A stretch of 45,660 bases of DNA from Methanobacteriota archaeon (GTDB taxonomy: Archaea > Thermoplasmatota > E2 > DHVEG-1). Every line of letters starts with the position of its first letter. Within the stretch, counting starts at the first letter, position 1. The stretch covers positions 1-45,660 of the forward strand of contig JAPKYE010000066.1 of the NCBI GenBank assembly GCA_026394495.1. Reading direction: 5' to 3'. Below, in pieces: positions 23,655 to 32,250 of this stretch. The notes under the pieces are model-generated. The model was not told where the DNA came from, searched no databases, and was given only the letters and a program-made list of their open reading frames with translations. The position numbers and the translations under genes were made by a program.

Positions 23655-24665
23655 ATGAAAATCATGTTTGAGCTCTCAAAAGAACAACCAACGATACCAA
23701 CTGCAGAAATATTTTCGTGTCTTCATGCTGAAAACATTGAGTTTTCCGTACTTATTTCAAACGAAGATGTTCTTGTAATCGAAGCGACAAAGGCTTCAAA
23801 GGAACAGATATGTTTTATTGCGAATCGATTAGCGTTTTCTTCATTTGTTGACGAATTTCTCTTTTCCGGCCCACCAACACCTGAGACACTTGTCAAGATT
23901 GCGTCTCAAAACCCAATTAAGAAACAAGGATCGATAGCGATTACCTACAAAAAAAGATCTCAATCAATTGATTCCCAATCACTAGTACAAGCCCTAGGCG
24001 TCCATTATGCAAAAGAACGACAAATCAATCTAAGCAACCCAGACATCACCATCCGCCTTCTTGTTACAGATCCTCAGATATATGTTGGTATTCAACTTGC
24101 AGAAATCGACAAAAAAACTTTCGAACAGCGAAAGGCGAGTTACCGACCGTTTTTTTCCCCTATTTCACTTCATCCGAAAGTTGCACGAGCACTTGTGAAT
24201 CTTTCTCAAATAAAAAAAGATGATATGGTTCTAGATCCGTTTTGTGGCACAGGAGGAATCATCCTGGAAGCAGGGTTGCTTGGTGCACGAGTTATAGGGA
24301 GTGATGTTGAACATAAAATGATTGACGGATGCAAAAAAACCCTTGAGTTCTATAACGTACACAACTACCAAGTATTCTGCTCTGACATTGGCGACATCAA
24401 AAAAACCATACACAATGTTGATGCGGTGGTCACTGATTTTCCCTATGCGAAAGCCACAACGACAAAAGGAGAATCCATCCCCCTGCTATACGAAAGAGCA
24501 TTTGATACTCTTTCCCAGGTGTTAAAACCAGGGGGACGGGCTGTCATCGGGATGCATAATGAGGAGATGAGTTTGATAGGCAAACAATACCTTTCTTTTG
24601 TGGAAAGCCATCCCTTCAGGGTTCATCGAAGCCTCACCCGTTATTTTGTGGTATTTGAAAACTGA
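23655..24665 (+). CDS. tRNA (guanine10-N2)-methyltransferase (TrmG10/Trm11 family)
   Basis: A 336-residue THUMP-plus-Rossmann methyltransferase that modifies G10 of tRNA using S-adenosylmethionine. SAM motif I: VLDPFCGTGGIILEAGLLGARVIGSD; motif IV: VVTDFPYAKATTT (D-F-P-Y in place of D-P-P-Y). The N-terminal part is the THUMP/ferredoxin-like RNA-binding region. I start at the ATG at 23655; a TTG at 23637 would add six residues. A TATA-like TTTTTAAAAG about 30 bases upstream suggests a nearly leaderless message. Followed by RNase Z, also a tRNA-maturation enzyme. Confidence 0.88.
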   Translation: MKIMFELSKEQPTIPTAEIFSCLHAENIEFSVLISNEDVLVIEATKASKEQICFIANRLAFSSFVDEFLFSGPPTPETLVKIASQNPIKKQGSIAITYKKRSQSIDSQSLVQALGVHYAKERQINLSNPDITIRLLVTDPQIYVGIQLAEIDKKTFEQRKASYRPFFSPISLHPKVARALVNLSQIKKDDMVLDPFCGTGGIILEAGLLGARVIGSDVEHKMIDGCKKTLEFYNVHNYQVFCSDIGDIKKTIHNVDAVVTDFPYAKATTTKGESIPLLYERAFDTLSQVLKPGGRAVIGMHNEEMSLIGKQYLSFVESHPFRVHRSLTRYFVVFEN

Positions 24666-24706
24666 CCACAATGCTTTTACCACACAGTGGCATCCTTTTT
24701 TCTGCT

Positions 24707-25627
24707 ATGACACAACTGAGTATCATCTTTCTTGGCACTGGCGGCAGCTGGCCAACAGTGAAACGGAACGTCTCCTCAGTCGCAGTAAAACGAGAAGGTG
24801 AAATCATCTTGTTTGATTGCGGGGAGGGAACACAACGGCAGTTTCAAAAATCAACACAGAGCTACATGCAAATATCAAAAGTGTTTCTTACCCATTTCCA
24901 TGGAGATCATTTCCTTGGCCTACCTGGCCTTATTCAGACGATGCAGCTTAACGATCGCAATAAACCATTGTATGTGTATGGGTCACGGGGCGTTGAAAAA
25001 CTCATATCACAGTTGTTGTCACTTGGGTATTTCAAACCTGCTTACGAGGTTATCGTCCAAGAGGTATCTGATGGTGATGTTCTTGAGTTTGGTGAGTATT
25101 GTGTTCGTGTGTTTCGGGTTGATCATAATGTTCCTGCTGTTGGCTATGTACTAGAGGAGCATATGCGTCCTGGGCGATTTGACAAACCCCATGCGTTAGA
25201 ATTAGGAATTCCTGAAGGTCCATTGTTTGGAAAGCTTCAACGCGGAGAAACAGTTATATTAAAAAATGGACGAAAAATAACACCCGAAATGGTGCTTGGT
25301 CATTTGCGGAAAGGAAGGAAAATTGTAATCTCTGGCGATACAAAACCATGTGAACGACTCATACAATTCTCCCAAGATGCTGATGTGCTCATTCATGATG
25401 CAACGTTTCACTCGGAGCTTGAAGATATTGCACGAGAATATGGACATACGACTGCTCGTCAAGCAGCAGAGATTGCAAAAACTGCGAAGGTTGAAACATT
25501 GTTTCTCACGCATATTAGTCCTCGGTATCTGGATTATCATGTATTGGAAAAAGATGCACAAGCGGTGTTTGAACATTCGTTTGTCCCAAAAGATTTTCAG
25601 GAAGTTGAAATTAAATTGAAAAAATGA
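24707..25627 (+). CDS. rnz: Ribonuclease Z (tRNA 3'-processing)
   Basis: A metallo-beta-lactamase-fold endonuclease that trims tRNA 3' ends. Motifs: LGTGGSWPT at the start, FLTHFHGDHFLGLPGL (HxHxDH zinc site), PRDH-like VFRVDHNVPAVGYVLEE, ISGDTKPCE and FLTHISPRY. The ATG at 24707 gives 306 residues, the usual family length; an ATG at 24671 would add 12 residues with no family match. Lies 41 bases after the TrmG10 gene. Confidence 0.93.
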   Translation: MTQLSIIFLGTGGSWPTVKRNVSSVAVKREGEIILFDCGEGTQRQFQKSTQSYMQISKVFLTHFHGDHFLGLPGLIQTMQLNDRNKPLYVYGSRGVEKLISQLLSLGYFKPAYEVIVQEVSDGDVLEFGEYCVRVFRVDHNVPAVGYVLEEHMRPGRFDKPHALELGIPEGPLFGKLQRGETVILKNGRKITPEMVLGHLRKGRKIVISGDTKPCERLIQFSQDADVLIHDATFHSELEDIAREYGHTTARQAAEIAKTAKVETLFLTHISPRYLDYHVLEKDAQAVFEHSFVPKDFQEVEIKLKK

Positions 25628-25683
25628 CAATACTATAATAAAGAGAATCTGTTTTCGCATCCATAATATGGGGAGATACCGAA

Positions 25684-25965
25684 ATGAATATACAACATGT
25701 TTCTGGAAAAAATAAAGGAAAAATTATGGTCTACACACTTAGCACATGTATCTGGTGTAAAAAAACAAAGCATCTTTTTGACAAAATGGGTGTGGAATAC
25801 GATTATATCGATGTCGATCTGCTTGACGATGCTGAAAAAGAAAAGATTGTACATGAACAGGAGAAATGGAACCCGTTGTGTTCCTATCCTACAGTTGTTA
25901 TTAACGATAAAAAATGTATCGTCGGATTCAAAGAAAAGGAGATTAAGGAGGCACTATCCGGATGA
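25684..25965 (+). CDS. Glutaredoxin/NrdH-like CxxC redoxin
   Basis: A 93-residue thioredoxin-fold protein with active site TLSTCIWCKKTKHLF, then DYIDVDLLDDAEKEKI, the cis-proline segment YPTVVIND and CIVGFKEKEIKEAL. It transfers electrons by dithiol exchange. It overlaps by four bases the FTR-rubredoxin gene, which is likely its reductase, so the pair forms a ferredoxin-dependent disulfide-reducing system. Confidence 0.9.
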   Translation: MNIQHVSGKNKGKIMVYTLSTCIWCKKTKHLFDKMGVEYDYIDVDLLDDAEKEKIVHEQEKWNPLCSYPTVVINDKKCIVGFKEKEIKEALSG

Positions 25966-26483
25966 GTATCCCAAGTGATATTTCTCAGAAATCAATCGAT
26001 GATCTCCATATACATTTAAAAAAAGAAGCAGAAACCGCCAGGTATTTTTTGAATCCTGATGTAGAATTTGCCAAAGACTTAGTCAATAGTTTACTTATTA
26101 ATGAAAAACGATATGGATATCGAGTATGTCCCTGCCGTCTAGCAGCCGGAATAAAAACCGAGGACCTTGACATCATCTGCCCATGTGATTACCGCGATGC
26201 AGACATCACTGAATTTGGCGGATGCTTCTGTGCTCTTTATGTATCAAAAAATGTTATTGACAAAAAACAAGAGACCCATTCTATCCCAGAACGACGTCCG
26301 CCCTCAAGAGGACAACGAGCACAGTTTCAACAAATAAAAAATCAACCTGCAATGTCTCTTTCATCGCTATCCAAACCCGTATGGAGGTGCAAAGTCTGCG
26401 GATATCTCTGCGCACGTGATAGTCCACCTGAAGTCTGCCCTATATGTAAAGCAAAAAAAGACCGATTTGAACGATTCATATAA
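25962..26483 (+). CDS. Ferredoxin-thioredoxin reductase catalytic chain fused to rubredoxin
   Basis: A 173-residue protein. Residues about 1-100 are the FTR catalytic chain, with the iron-sulfur/disulfide cysteine pattern CPCRLAAG..CPCDYRD..CFCALYVSK that reduces thioredoxins with electrons from ferredoxin. After a linker, residues about 137-173 form a rubredoxin-like iron site (WRCKVCGYLCARDSPPEVCPICKAKKDRF, two CxxC pairs). Translationally coupled to the redoxin before it. The extra rubredoxin could feed electrons internally. Related FTR-like disulfide reductases exist in methanogens. Confidence 0.9.
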   Translation: MSIPSDISQKSIDDLHIHLKKEAETARYFLNPDVEFAKDLVNSLLINEKRYGYRVCPCRLAAGIKTEDLDIICPCDYRDADITEFGGCFCALYVSKNVIDKKQETHSIPERRPPSRGQRAQFQQIKNQPAMSLSSLSKPVWRCKVCGYLCARDSPPEVCPICKAKKDRFERFI

Positions 26484-26584
26484 AATATTTTTTTCAGCAC
26501 ATCTGAGGATATCTCATAACAGTCAAAAAAATAATAATATCATAATTCTCTTAAGCAGGATGTATATTCTGATGTTGATTGTTT

Positions 26585-27031
26585 ATGCAAGATCGACCAA
26601 CATATGATGAATATTTCATGGAAATGGCACATGTGGTTTCAAAACGCAGCACATGTATAAGACGAAAAGTCGGTGCACTCCTCGTGAAAGATAAACATAT
26701 TTTATGTACCGGTTATAATGGTGCGCCGAAAGGACTTAGCCATTGTTCCGATGTTGGGTGTCTTCGAGAAGAGCAGAATATTCCGCCAGGCGAACGACAT
26801 GAACTATGCAGAGGATTACATGCTGAACAGAATGCAATCATCCAAGCCGCAGTATTTGGCGTCTCTGTCAAAGGATCGGTGTTGTATTGTACGAATACGC
26901 CATGTGTCGTCTGTGTAAAGATGCTGATCAACGCTGGAGTTGAGGAAATTATCTATTCTGGTGAGTACCCTGATGATCTCGCACGAAAGATTCTCAAAGA
27001 AAGCAATATAAAAATAAGAAAATTTAAATAG
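26585..27031 (+). CDS. Deoxycytidylate (dCMP) deaminase
   Basis: A zinc-dependent cytidine-deaminase-fold enzyme of 148 residues, converting dCMP to dUMP for dTTP synthesis. Zinc and catalytic residues: LHAEQNAI (H-A-E) and [13 protein letters not shown] (PCxxC). Further family matches are [15 protein letters not shown] and [12 protein letters not shown]. Start at ATG 26585; no ribosome site precedes it, so the message may be leaderless. Confidence 0.93.
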   Translation: MQDRPTYDEYFMEMAHVVSKRSTCIRRKVGALLVKDKHILCTGYNGAPKGLSHCSDVGCLREEQNIPPGERHELCRGLHAEQNAIIQAAVFGVSVKGSVLYCTNTPCVVCVKMLINAGVEEIIYSGEYPDDLARKILKESNIKIRKFK

Positions 27032-27136
27032 TTAATTTATATAACGATACACGAATGAAAATTACGATAACCCTATTTCGAAAAAATGAGAAAAATATAT
27101 ATACTTAAGAATGAATTACAGACTGAGGAGAAAAGA

Positions 27137-27538
27137 ATGAAACGAAAGCGGTCATTTGTATTGGATGAGAAAGACGATAAAGCCGTCCAATTATTCACTG
27201 AGCTTGGAATGCCAAAAAACCTCGCAAGGACACTCATGTACATCTCACAAGTAGAAGAATGTCGCTCTGCTGATGTCGAACAAGGCGCAGATCTACGACA
27301 ACCTGAAGTGAGTGTTGCGATGCAAGAACTAAGACGCCGAGGCTGGGCAAAAAAACGAGACATCAAAAAAAAAGGCAAAGGACGACCAGTTCATTTATAC
27401 AAACTCACACAGCCACTCCCGCATATTCTCAAAAGCTTTGAAAAAGAAAAGATGCAAGAAGTCGAAACCATCAAAGAAGACCTCACGCAACTACAATCAC
27501 TCATCTCACAATACAACGGTAAAATAGAAAGCATATAA
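27137..27538 (+). CDS. Winged-helix transcription regulator
   Basis: A 133-residue protein beginning MKRKRSFVLDEKDDKAVQLF. It contains a winged-helix domain (GMPKNLARTLMYISQ..RSADVEQGADLRQPEVSVAMQELRRRGWAKKRD..GKGRPVHLYKL) followed by a helical C-terminus (IKEDLTQLQSLISQYNGKI), probably for dimerisation. The ATG at 27137 follows GAGGAGA and is preferred over 27086. Such small archaeal regulators resemble TrmB/MarR-like proteins; target unknown. Confidence 0.8.
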   Translation: MKRKRSFVLDEKDDKAVQLFTELGMPKNLARTLMYISQVEECRSADVEQGADLRQPEVSVAMQELRRRGWAKKRDIKKKGKGRPVHLYKLTQPLPHILKSFEKEKMQEVETIKEDLTQLQSLISQYNGKIESI

Positions 27539-27615
27539 TTTTGCTTTCTCTTCTTATTTTTTTTTGTTACTTTTATCGATTATATCTTGTTTCATTACCT
27601 TTAAGTAGCGATTAT
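27539..27615 (+). terminator. T-run terminator and next promoter
   Basis: TTTTTTTT near 27556-27566 ends the regulator gene, as expected for intrinsic archaeal termination. A TTTAAGTA box near 27600-27607 is the likely promoter of the peptidase gene. Confidence 0.4.
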
Positions 27616-28733
27616 TGATTGACGTATCTTGTGATGAGACTCTGGTGAAACAACGCGTACGAAACATCTTCAATGCACTCGATCAACCCGTTGATGCGAT
27701 TCTTCTCAAAAACGGAACAGAACCATTCCTTGATGACAACTTCTTTTATATAACAGGGCTTATCCACGGACTGTTTGAAGGATCTTATGCGGTATTATTT
27801 TCTGATGGCAGCATCGATCTTCTGACAACCGCACTTGAAGCAGAAAGCGCAAAAAAAACAGAGGCAGCATTACATGTTTATACTACTAAAGAAGACCGAG
27901 AAGGCATCCTTAAACCCCTCATTGGTTCATTGAAAATTATTGGAATGAATTTTTCCGGGCTTTCCCATCAAGATTTTACTTTGTTACAGCAGTTGTGCCC
28001 TTCGGCACACTTTGTCGATGTCTCAAAATCGTTTTCATCTGTACGACTCATCAAAGACTCTGAAGAACTCAACCGCATCAAAACCGCCTGCAACATAGCA
28101 GATGCGGCCATGGAGAAGATACCAGAATTCATCCATGAAGGACTCCACGAATATGAGCTTGCTGCAGAGATCAACTACCTCATGCAGAACCATGGCGCCG
28201 AGAAACCATCATTTGATACGATTTCCTCATTTGGAAAAAACTCAGCAGAACCACATTACAGCCATGGTGATGCCACACTCAAAAAACATGACTTTGTTCT
28301 CTGTGATTTCGGCGCAACATACCAACGATACGCATCAGATATCACACGAACATTTGTCTATGGTTCAGCAAACCAAAAACAAAAAGACATGCATGAAACC
28401 GTACTTCGTGCACAAAACATCGCGTTTGATTGTATCCGCCCCGGCGTAAAAGCAACAGAGATTCATCAGGCGGTATCAATGTTTATCGATTCGACATCAT
28501 TCAAAGGATGCTTCACCCACTCCACAGGACATTCTCTAGGTCTAGCGGTACACGACGGAGCAGGTTTTAACCAAAGTTCTGACGTCATCCTCAAAGAAAA
28601 TATGGTGTTCACCGTTGAACCTGGCGTCTACATCCCAGGCTTTGGTGGCGTGCGCATCGAAGACGATATTCTTATAACAAAAAATGGGATGGAGCGACTC
28701 ACAAAAAGCTCCCAAGAACTCAGAGAAATCTAA
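27615..28733 (+). CDS. Xaa-Pro peptidase (M24B family)
   Basis: A 372-residue creatinase-fold metallopeptidase. N-terminal domain (ILLKNGTEPFLDDNFFYITG), then the pita-bread domain with metal ligands in CDFGATYQRYASDITRTF (two Asp), FTHSTGHSLGLAVHD (His), FTVEPGVYIP (Glu) and VRIEDDI (Glu). It removes N-terminal residues before proline. The start shown is TTG 27615; GTG 27645 is an alternative and better placed if the TATA-like box at 27600-27607 sets the transcription start near 27630. Confidence 0.88.
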   Translation: MIDVSCDETLVKQRVRNIFNALDQPVDAILLKNGTEPFLDDNFFYITGLIHGLFEGSYAVLFSDGSIDLLTTALEAESAKKTEAALHVYTTKEDREGILKPLIGSLKIIGMNFSGLSHQDFTLLQQLCPSAHFVDVSKSFSSVRLIKDSEELNRIKTACNIADAAMEKIPEFIHEGLHEYELAAEINYLMQNHGAEKPSFDTISSFGKNSAEPHYSHGDATLKKHDFVLCDFGATYQRYASDITRTFVYGSANQKQKDMHETVLRAQNIAFDCIRPGVKATEIHQAVSMFIDSTSFKGCFTHSTGHSLGLAVHDGAGFNQSSDVILKENMVFTVEPGVYIPGFGGVRIEDDILITKNGMERLTKSSQELREI

Positions 28734-28754
28734 ATCAACAATTTTTTTCTTTTT

Positions 28755-28994
28755 TTATGGACGATCTCTCTTGTACGTCCAGTTGATCTCACTATTAATC
28801 TTTTTATAGAGCTGTGCCCCTTTTTCCAGTGTTTTCTTTTCCATCAGTACCTCTATTGCTTCCTCAGCAAGAACCTTCATCATCTCTCTAATTTCTTTGC
28901 GGTTTGATTTCACAAGCTCGATACCAATGTTCATGATTTCTTCAACGATCTCTGAGATATCTTCTCCTTCGATACTAATGTTTATTTTCACCAT
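28755..28994 (-). CDS. Small acidic helical protein, unknown
   Basis: A 79-residue protein, MVKINISIEGEDISEIVEEIMNIGIELVK.., with a short strand then long amphipathic helices and an aromatic basic end (INWTYKRDRP). No family recognised. It is convergent with the peptidase gene, with a T-rich stretch (28740-28757) between them. The gene shows a reasonable upstream AT-rich region; it could be a small dimeric regulator or structural protein. Confidence 0.6.
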   Translation of the reverse strand: MVKINISIEGEDISEIVEEIMNIGIELVKSNRKEIREMMKVLAEEAIEVLMEKKTLEKGAQLYKKINSEINWTYKRDRP

Positions 28995-29166
28995 TAAAAT
29001 CCCCTTATATGTTCAGAAGAGGGAGCAGTAGAACTCTATTTATATCTTTTTATCAAACACAGTGAACAGAAGGAGGGATGAGCTGAAAAATGAGAACCTA
29101 AATAGATCCCCTTTCTCACCCATTACTCCTTCGAAAATTATTCTATTTAAAAATAACTTGAAAAAA

Positions 29167-29187
29167 TGTCAAAATGACATTTTGACA
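29167..29187. promoter_or_regulatory. Perfect palindrome, likely operator
   Basis: TGTCAAAATG, one A, then the exact reverse complement CATTTTGACA. It lies just upstream of a TATA-like box at about 29193-29202, where a dimeric regulator would block or aid factor binding. The next gene encodes a metal-cation transporter, so metal-dependent control is plausible. Confidence 0.65.
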
Positions 29188-29230
29188 GCGTAGACTTTTA
29201 TAGAAGAACTGTCATCCCCGTCTTTATGTC

Positions 29231-29277
29231 GTAGGGCAGATCGTATAATTATTTTATCCCAGAAGATCTGCTTCTAC
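29231..29277 (+). promoter_or_regulatory. Possible structured leader hairpin
   Basis: GCAGATC (29236-29242) pairs with GATCTGC (29265-29271), extended by GTAG (29231-29234) with CTAC (29274-29277) around a small internal loop; the 22-base loop is AT-rich. If transcription starts about 25 bases after the TATA-like box at 29193, this sits near the 5' end of the transporter message. Confidence 0.4.
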
Positions 29278-29345
29278 CCATCCCTTATTTTTCACAAATA
29301 TACTACAAAAAATTCTTAACATACATCATCTTTCCTGGTATCACT

Positions 29346-30239
29346 ATGGAGGAGAAAAAAAGTTTTCTTGATCATACAGAAACCGTTGCTGCTGTCACCA
29401 CATTTTCTTTAATATTATTAGGTATTTTACAGATTATCTTAGGAGAAATTGTTTCACGAAGTGTAGCACTTACTGCAAACGGCATTGATTGTATCGGCGA
29501 TGGTTTTGTTTCAGGAATTGTCTGGGTTGGATTACGATATGTCCGAAAACCAGCGGATCATCGATTTCATTTTGGATACTACAAAGTAGAGAACCTTGCT
29601 TCGATAGCTGCCGCAGTGGTTATGCTTATACTCGCAGGATATATCGCATTTCGTGCCTACAGTCAACTTCGAAGTCCTCAAGAAGTACAGTTGCCTCTGA
29701 TCGGAGCAGTTATCGCGTTTTTATCAGCAATAATTGCATGGGGTCTTGGTGCATATAAATACATCAAAGGAAAACGATCAAGGCTTAGCTCCGTAAAACT
29801 TGATGCATTCAATACGATTAAAGATGGGACAACATCGTTTCTCACAGTCATAGCATTACTTCTCTCATCATGGGGGTATCCTATCGCGGATGCGGTCGTC
29901 GGGTTTATCATCGCAGGAATCATTGTAAGCATCGGTTTTGCTGCGATTAAAGAATCAGGTTACATGCTTGTAGATGCATGTGATGAATCGTGTTTGATTT
30001 ATCAACGTGCGATCCGAAAAATAGTAGAACGCATCGAGGGTGTGAAAAAAGCGCAGGTTGTCCGTCTTCGTCGAACAGGACCTGTTTTCCAAGGGGAGAT
30101 TGAAATTACGGTTCCTGGTGAAATGTCTGTTTCTCAGTTTGATAAAATACGATCCCAAATTCATCAACGTGTCACCAGTGATCTACCGGAGATTGAGCGA
30201 ATAACGATTGTTGCCATACCTGAAGAAAAAACCAGTTAA
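29346..30239 (+). CDS. Cation diffusion facilitator (metal exporter)
   Basis: A 297-residue CDF-family membrane antiporter exporting divalent metals (Zn, Mn, Fe or Co). Six membrane helices fit the N-terminal 210 residues. Metal-site segments: TANGIDCIGDGFVSGIVWVGL in helix 2, RFHFGYYKVENL after it, KLDAFNTIKDG and PIADAVVGFIIAGIIV. A cytoplasmic ferredoxin-like domain follows (about 215-297, IEGVKKAQVVRLRRTGPVFQGEIEITV). NGIDCIGD replaces the more usual HSxxD of Zn transporters, which may suit another metal. The palindrome and hairpin upstream suggest regulated expression. Confidence 0.88.
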   Translation: MEEKKSFLDHTETVAAVTTFSLILLGILQIILGEIVSRSVALTANGIDCIGDGFVSGIVWVGLRYVRKPADHRFHFGYYKVENLASIAAAVVMLILAGYIAFRAYSQLRSPQEVQLPLIGAVIAFLSAIIAWGLGAYKYIKGKRSRLSSVKLDAFNTIKDGTTSFLTVIALLLSSWGYPIADAVVGFIIAGIIVSIGFAAIKESGYMLVDACDESCLIYQRAIRKIVERIEGVKKAQVVRLRRTGPVFQGEIEITVPGEMSVSQFDKIRSQIHQRVTSDLPEIERITIVAIPEEKTS

Positions 30240-30388
30240 GACATATTTTTGTATATAATAATATATATCTTTTTAAGATCCTCTTTTTCTTTTTTACTTT
30301 TTGTAGATACAAAGACACCTAATCACTGATTATAATGAGGTCCATTAGCTTTTTATGAGAATCATGTATTTGGCTTCTTGTGGTTTCT

Positions 30389-31684
30389 ATGAGTTGGTAC
30401 AAAGAAGTTGAATACATCAGGACACAAGCAAAGAAAAACAACGAATTTTTTGCGCATTCCCTTCCGATGATAGCAAGTGAAAACGTTCTTTCTCCACTTT
30501 GTAAAGAAATGCTGATCACAGATTTTCATGGACGATACGCTGAAGGAACACCAGGAAATAGATACTATGAAGGATGCAAATACTTTGATCTTGTCGAAGA
30601 AAAAGCAACGGAACTCGCTAAAAAACTTTTCCGCTGTAGCTACGCTGATGTGCGACCAACCGCAGGAACGACAGCAAATATCGCCCTATTAAAAGCACTC
30701 ATCAAACCAGGTGAAACAGCTGTTGTCCTAGACTTAGCTAATGGTGCTCATATCTCCTTTGGGAAATTCGGTGCAGCAGGAATTCGCGGTATCAATCTTG
30801 TCTCATATCCCTTCAATAATGATATCATGAATATTGATGTGGATGGTGCAGTAAAACTCATACGACAAATCAAACCAACACTTGCACTCAACGGTCAATC
30901 CGTGTTTTTGTTCCCAAGCCCAATAAAAGAACTTGCTGAAGCAGCACATGAAGTTGGCGCCTATCTTGTGTATGATGCTGCGCATGTCCTTGGTCTTATC
31001 GCAGGAAAACAATTCCAGGATCCACTACGAGAAGGAGCAGATGTCATGAGTGGCAGCACCCATAAAACCCTCCCCGGACCTCAAGGAGGTATGATTGTCT
31101 CTGACCACAAAGGAGATACTGAACAAGATAAATCATTTCTACGCAAACTCAGCTTTGGTGTATTCCCCGGTGTAACATCCTCCTATCATCTTCATCATGT
31201 TGCAGCAAAAGCAATAGCATACGCAGAACACTTGGAGTTTGGAGAAGCATACGCCAAACAAACCATCAACAACGCACAACGACTCGCCCAAGCACTCTAC
31301 GAACAAGGATTCAAGGTGTTTGGAGAAAAACTCGGTTTTACGAAATCCCATCAAGTCCTTGTATCTATTGGACCTGGGAAAGGAAAAGACGCCGCAAAAA
31401 AACTCAATGATGCAGGAATTGTCACAAACATGAACACAATCCCTGGTGACACCGATCCTATGAACCCATCTGGACTACGCCTGGGAACACCAGAGCTCAC
31501 CCGCATCGGAATGAAAGAGCCTGAGATGACTGAAGTAGCAGAGTTCTACAAACGAGTCTTGTTGAAAAACGAGGACCCAAAGAAAGTACAATCTGCGATA
31601 CAAGAATTCCGCAAAGATTACCAGGAACTTCATTACTGCTTCAAAGAACACTTCCGAGGATACGACTACCATGAGTTGGTCTAA
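30389..31684 (+). CDS. glyA: Serine hydroxymethyltransferase
   Basis: PLP enzyme interconverting serine and glycine with a C1 carrier (folate or pterin). Motifs: PMIASENVLSP, GRYAEGTPGNRYYEG, VRPTAGTTANIALLKAL, VYDAAHVLGLIAG, the PLP-lysine region MSGSTHKTLPGPQGGMI and RLGTPELTRIGM. The ATG at 30389 gives MSWYKEVEYIR; a GTG at 30380 would add three residues. First gene of a tight run with the AK6-like kinase (3-base gap) and the CDP-alcohol phosphotransferase. Confidence 0.95.
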   Translation: MSWYKEVEYIRTQAKKNNEFFAHSLPMIASENVLSPLCKEMLITDFHGRYAEGTPGNRYYEGCKYFDLVEEKATELAKKLFRCSYADVRPTAGTTANIALLKALIKPGETAVVLDLANGAHISFGKFGAAGIRGINLVSYPFNNDIMNIDVDGAVKLIRQIKPTLALNGQSVFLFPSPIKELAEAAHEVGAYLVYDAAHVLGLIAGKQFQDPLREGADVMSGSTHKTLPGPQGGMIVSDHKGDTEQDKSFLRKLSFGVFPGVTSSYHLHHVAAKAIAYAEHLEFGEAYAKQTINNAQRLAQALYEQGFKVFGEKLGFTKSHQVLVSIGPGKGKDAAKKLNDAGIVTNMNTIPGDTDPMNPSGLRLGTPELTRIGMKEPEMTEVAEFYKRVLLKNEDPKKVQSAIQEFRKDYQELHYCFKEHFRGYDYHELV

Positions 31685-31687
31685 AAC

Positions 31688-32239
31688 ATGCTGGTTGCAT
31701 TAACAGGAACACCCGGCACTGGAAAAACATCAACAGCGGATCTTCTTGAACAGAAAGGATACCATGTCATTCGACTGAATATTCTTGCACAAGAACAAGG
31801 ATTCCTCGATGGATTTGACAAAAAACGCAAGACAAAACTCATGGACATGACTGCAATGAATAACTATGTGAAAAAAACATACAAAACCAGGGATCTCGTG
31901 TTTTTCGAAGGACATGCTGCGCATCTGCTCTCCGTTGATTATGTTATTCTTCTTCGCTGTCATCCAGATGAACTGAAAAATAGACTACAAACAAAAAAAT
32001 GGAATAGCAAAAAAATTTTGGAAAACATTGAGGCAGAGGCATTAGACGTAATTCTCTGTGAAGCAGTCGACAATCATCCTGAAAAAAACATTTTTGAGAT
32101 CGATACCACACAACACCCAGTTGATAGTATTGTCTTCGCGATAGAAGAAATAATACAAAACAACTTCCAACCGATAAAAAAATATACTATCGGAACGATT
32201 GATTGGTCAGAAGACCTCTTTGGTCGATCCCCATCATAG
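31688..32239 (+). CDS. AK6/Fap7-like adenylate kinase
   Basis: A 183-residue P-loop kinase (LVALTGTPGTGKTSTADLLEQKGY) of the AK6/Fap7 family, which has both AMP kinase and ATPase activity and helps late maturation of the small ribosomal subunit in eukaryotes and archaea. VDYVILLRCHPDELKNRL and the following W-N-S-K-K-I-L-ENIEAEALD stretch match the family lid and C-terminal parts. Ends with TAG at 32239, 11 bases before the next gene. Confidence 0.88.
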   Translation: MLVALTGTPGTGKTSTADLLEQKGYHVIRLNILAQEQGFLDGFDKKRKTKLMDMTAMNNYVKKTYKTRDLVFFEGHAAHLLSVDYVILLRCHPDELKNRLQTKKWNSKKILENIEAEALDVILCEAVDNHPEKNIFEIDTTQHPVDSIVFAIEEIIQNNFQPIKKYTIGTIDWSEDLFGRSPS

Positions 32240-32250
32240 GAGAAAACATA

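Larger units (their letters stand above)
28995..29345. other. Intergenic region with palindrome and hairpin before CDF gene
   Basis: No gene. It holds a perfect 10-base inverted repeat (29167-29187), a TATA-like CTTTTATAG (about 29193-29202) and a hairpin (29231-29277), followed by a second AT-rich box (ACAAATATAC, near 29292). Confidence 0.6.
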
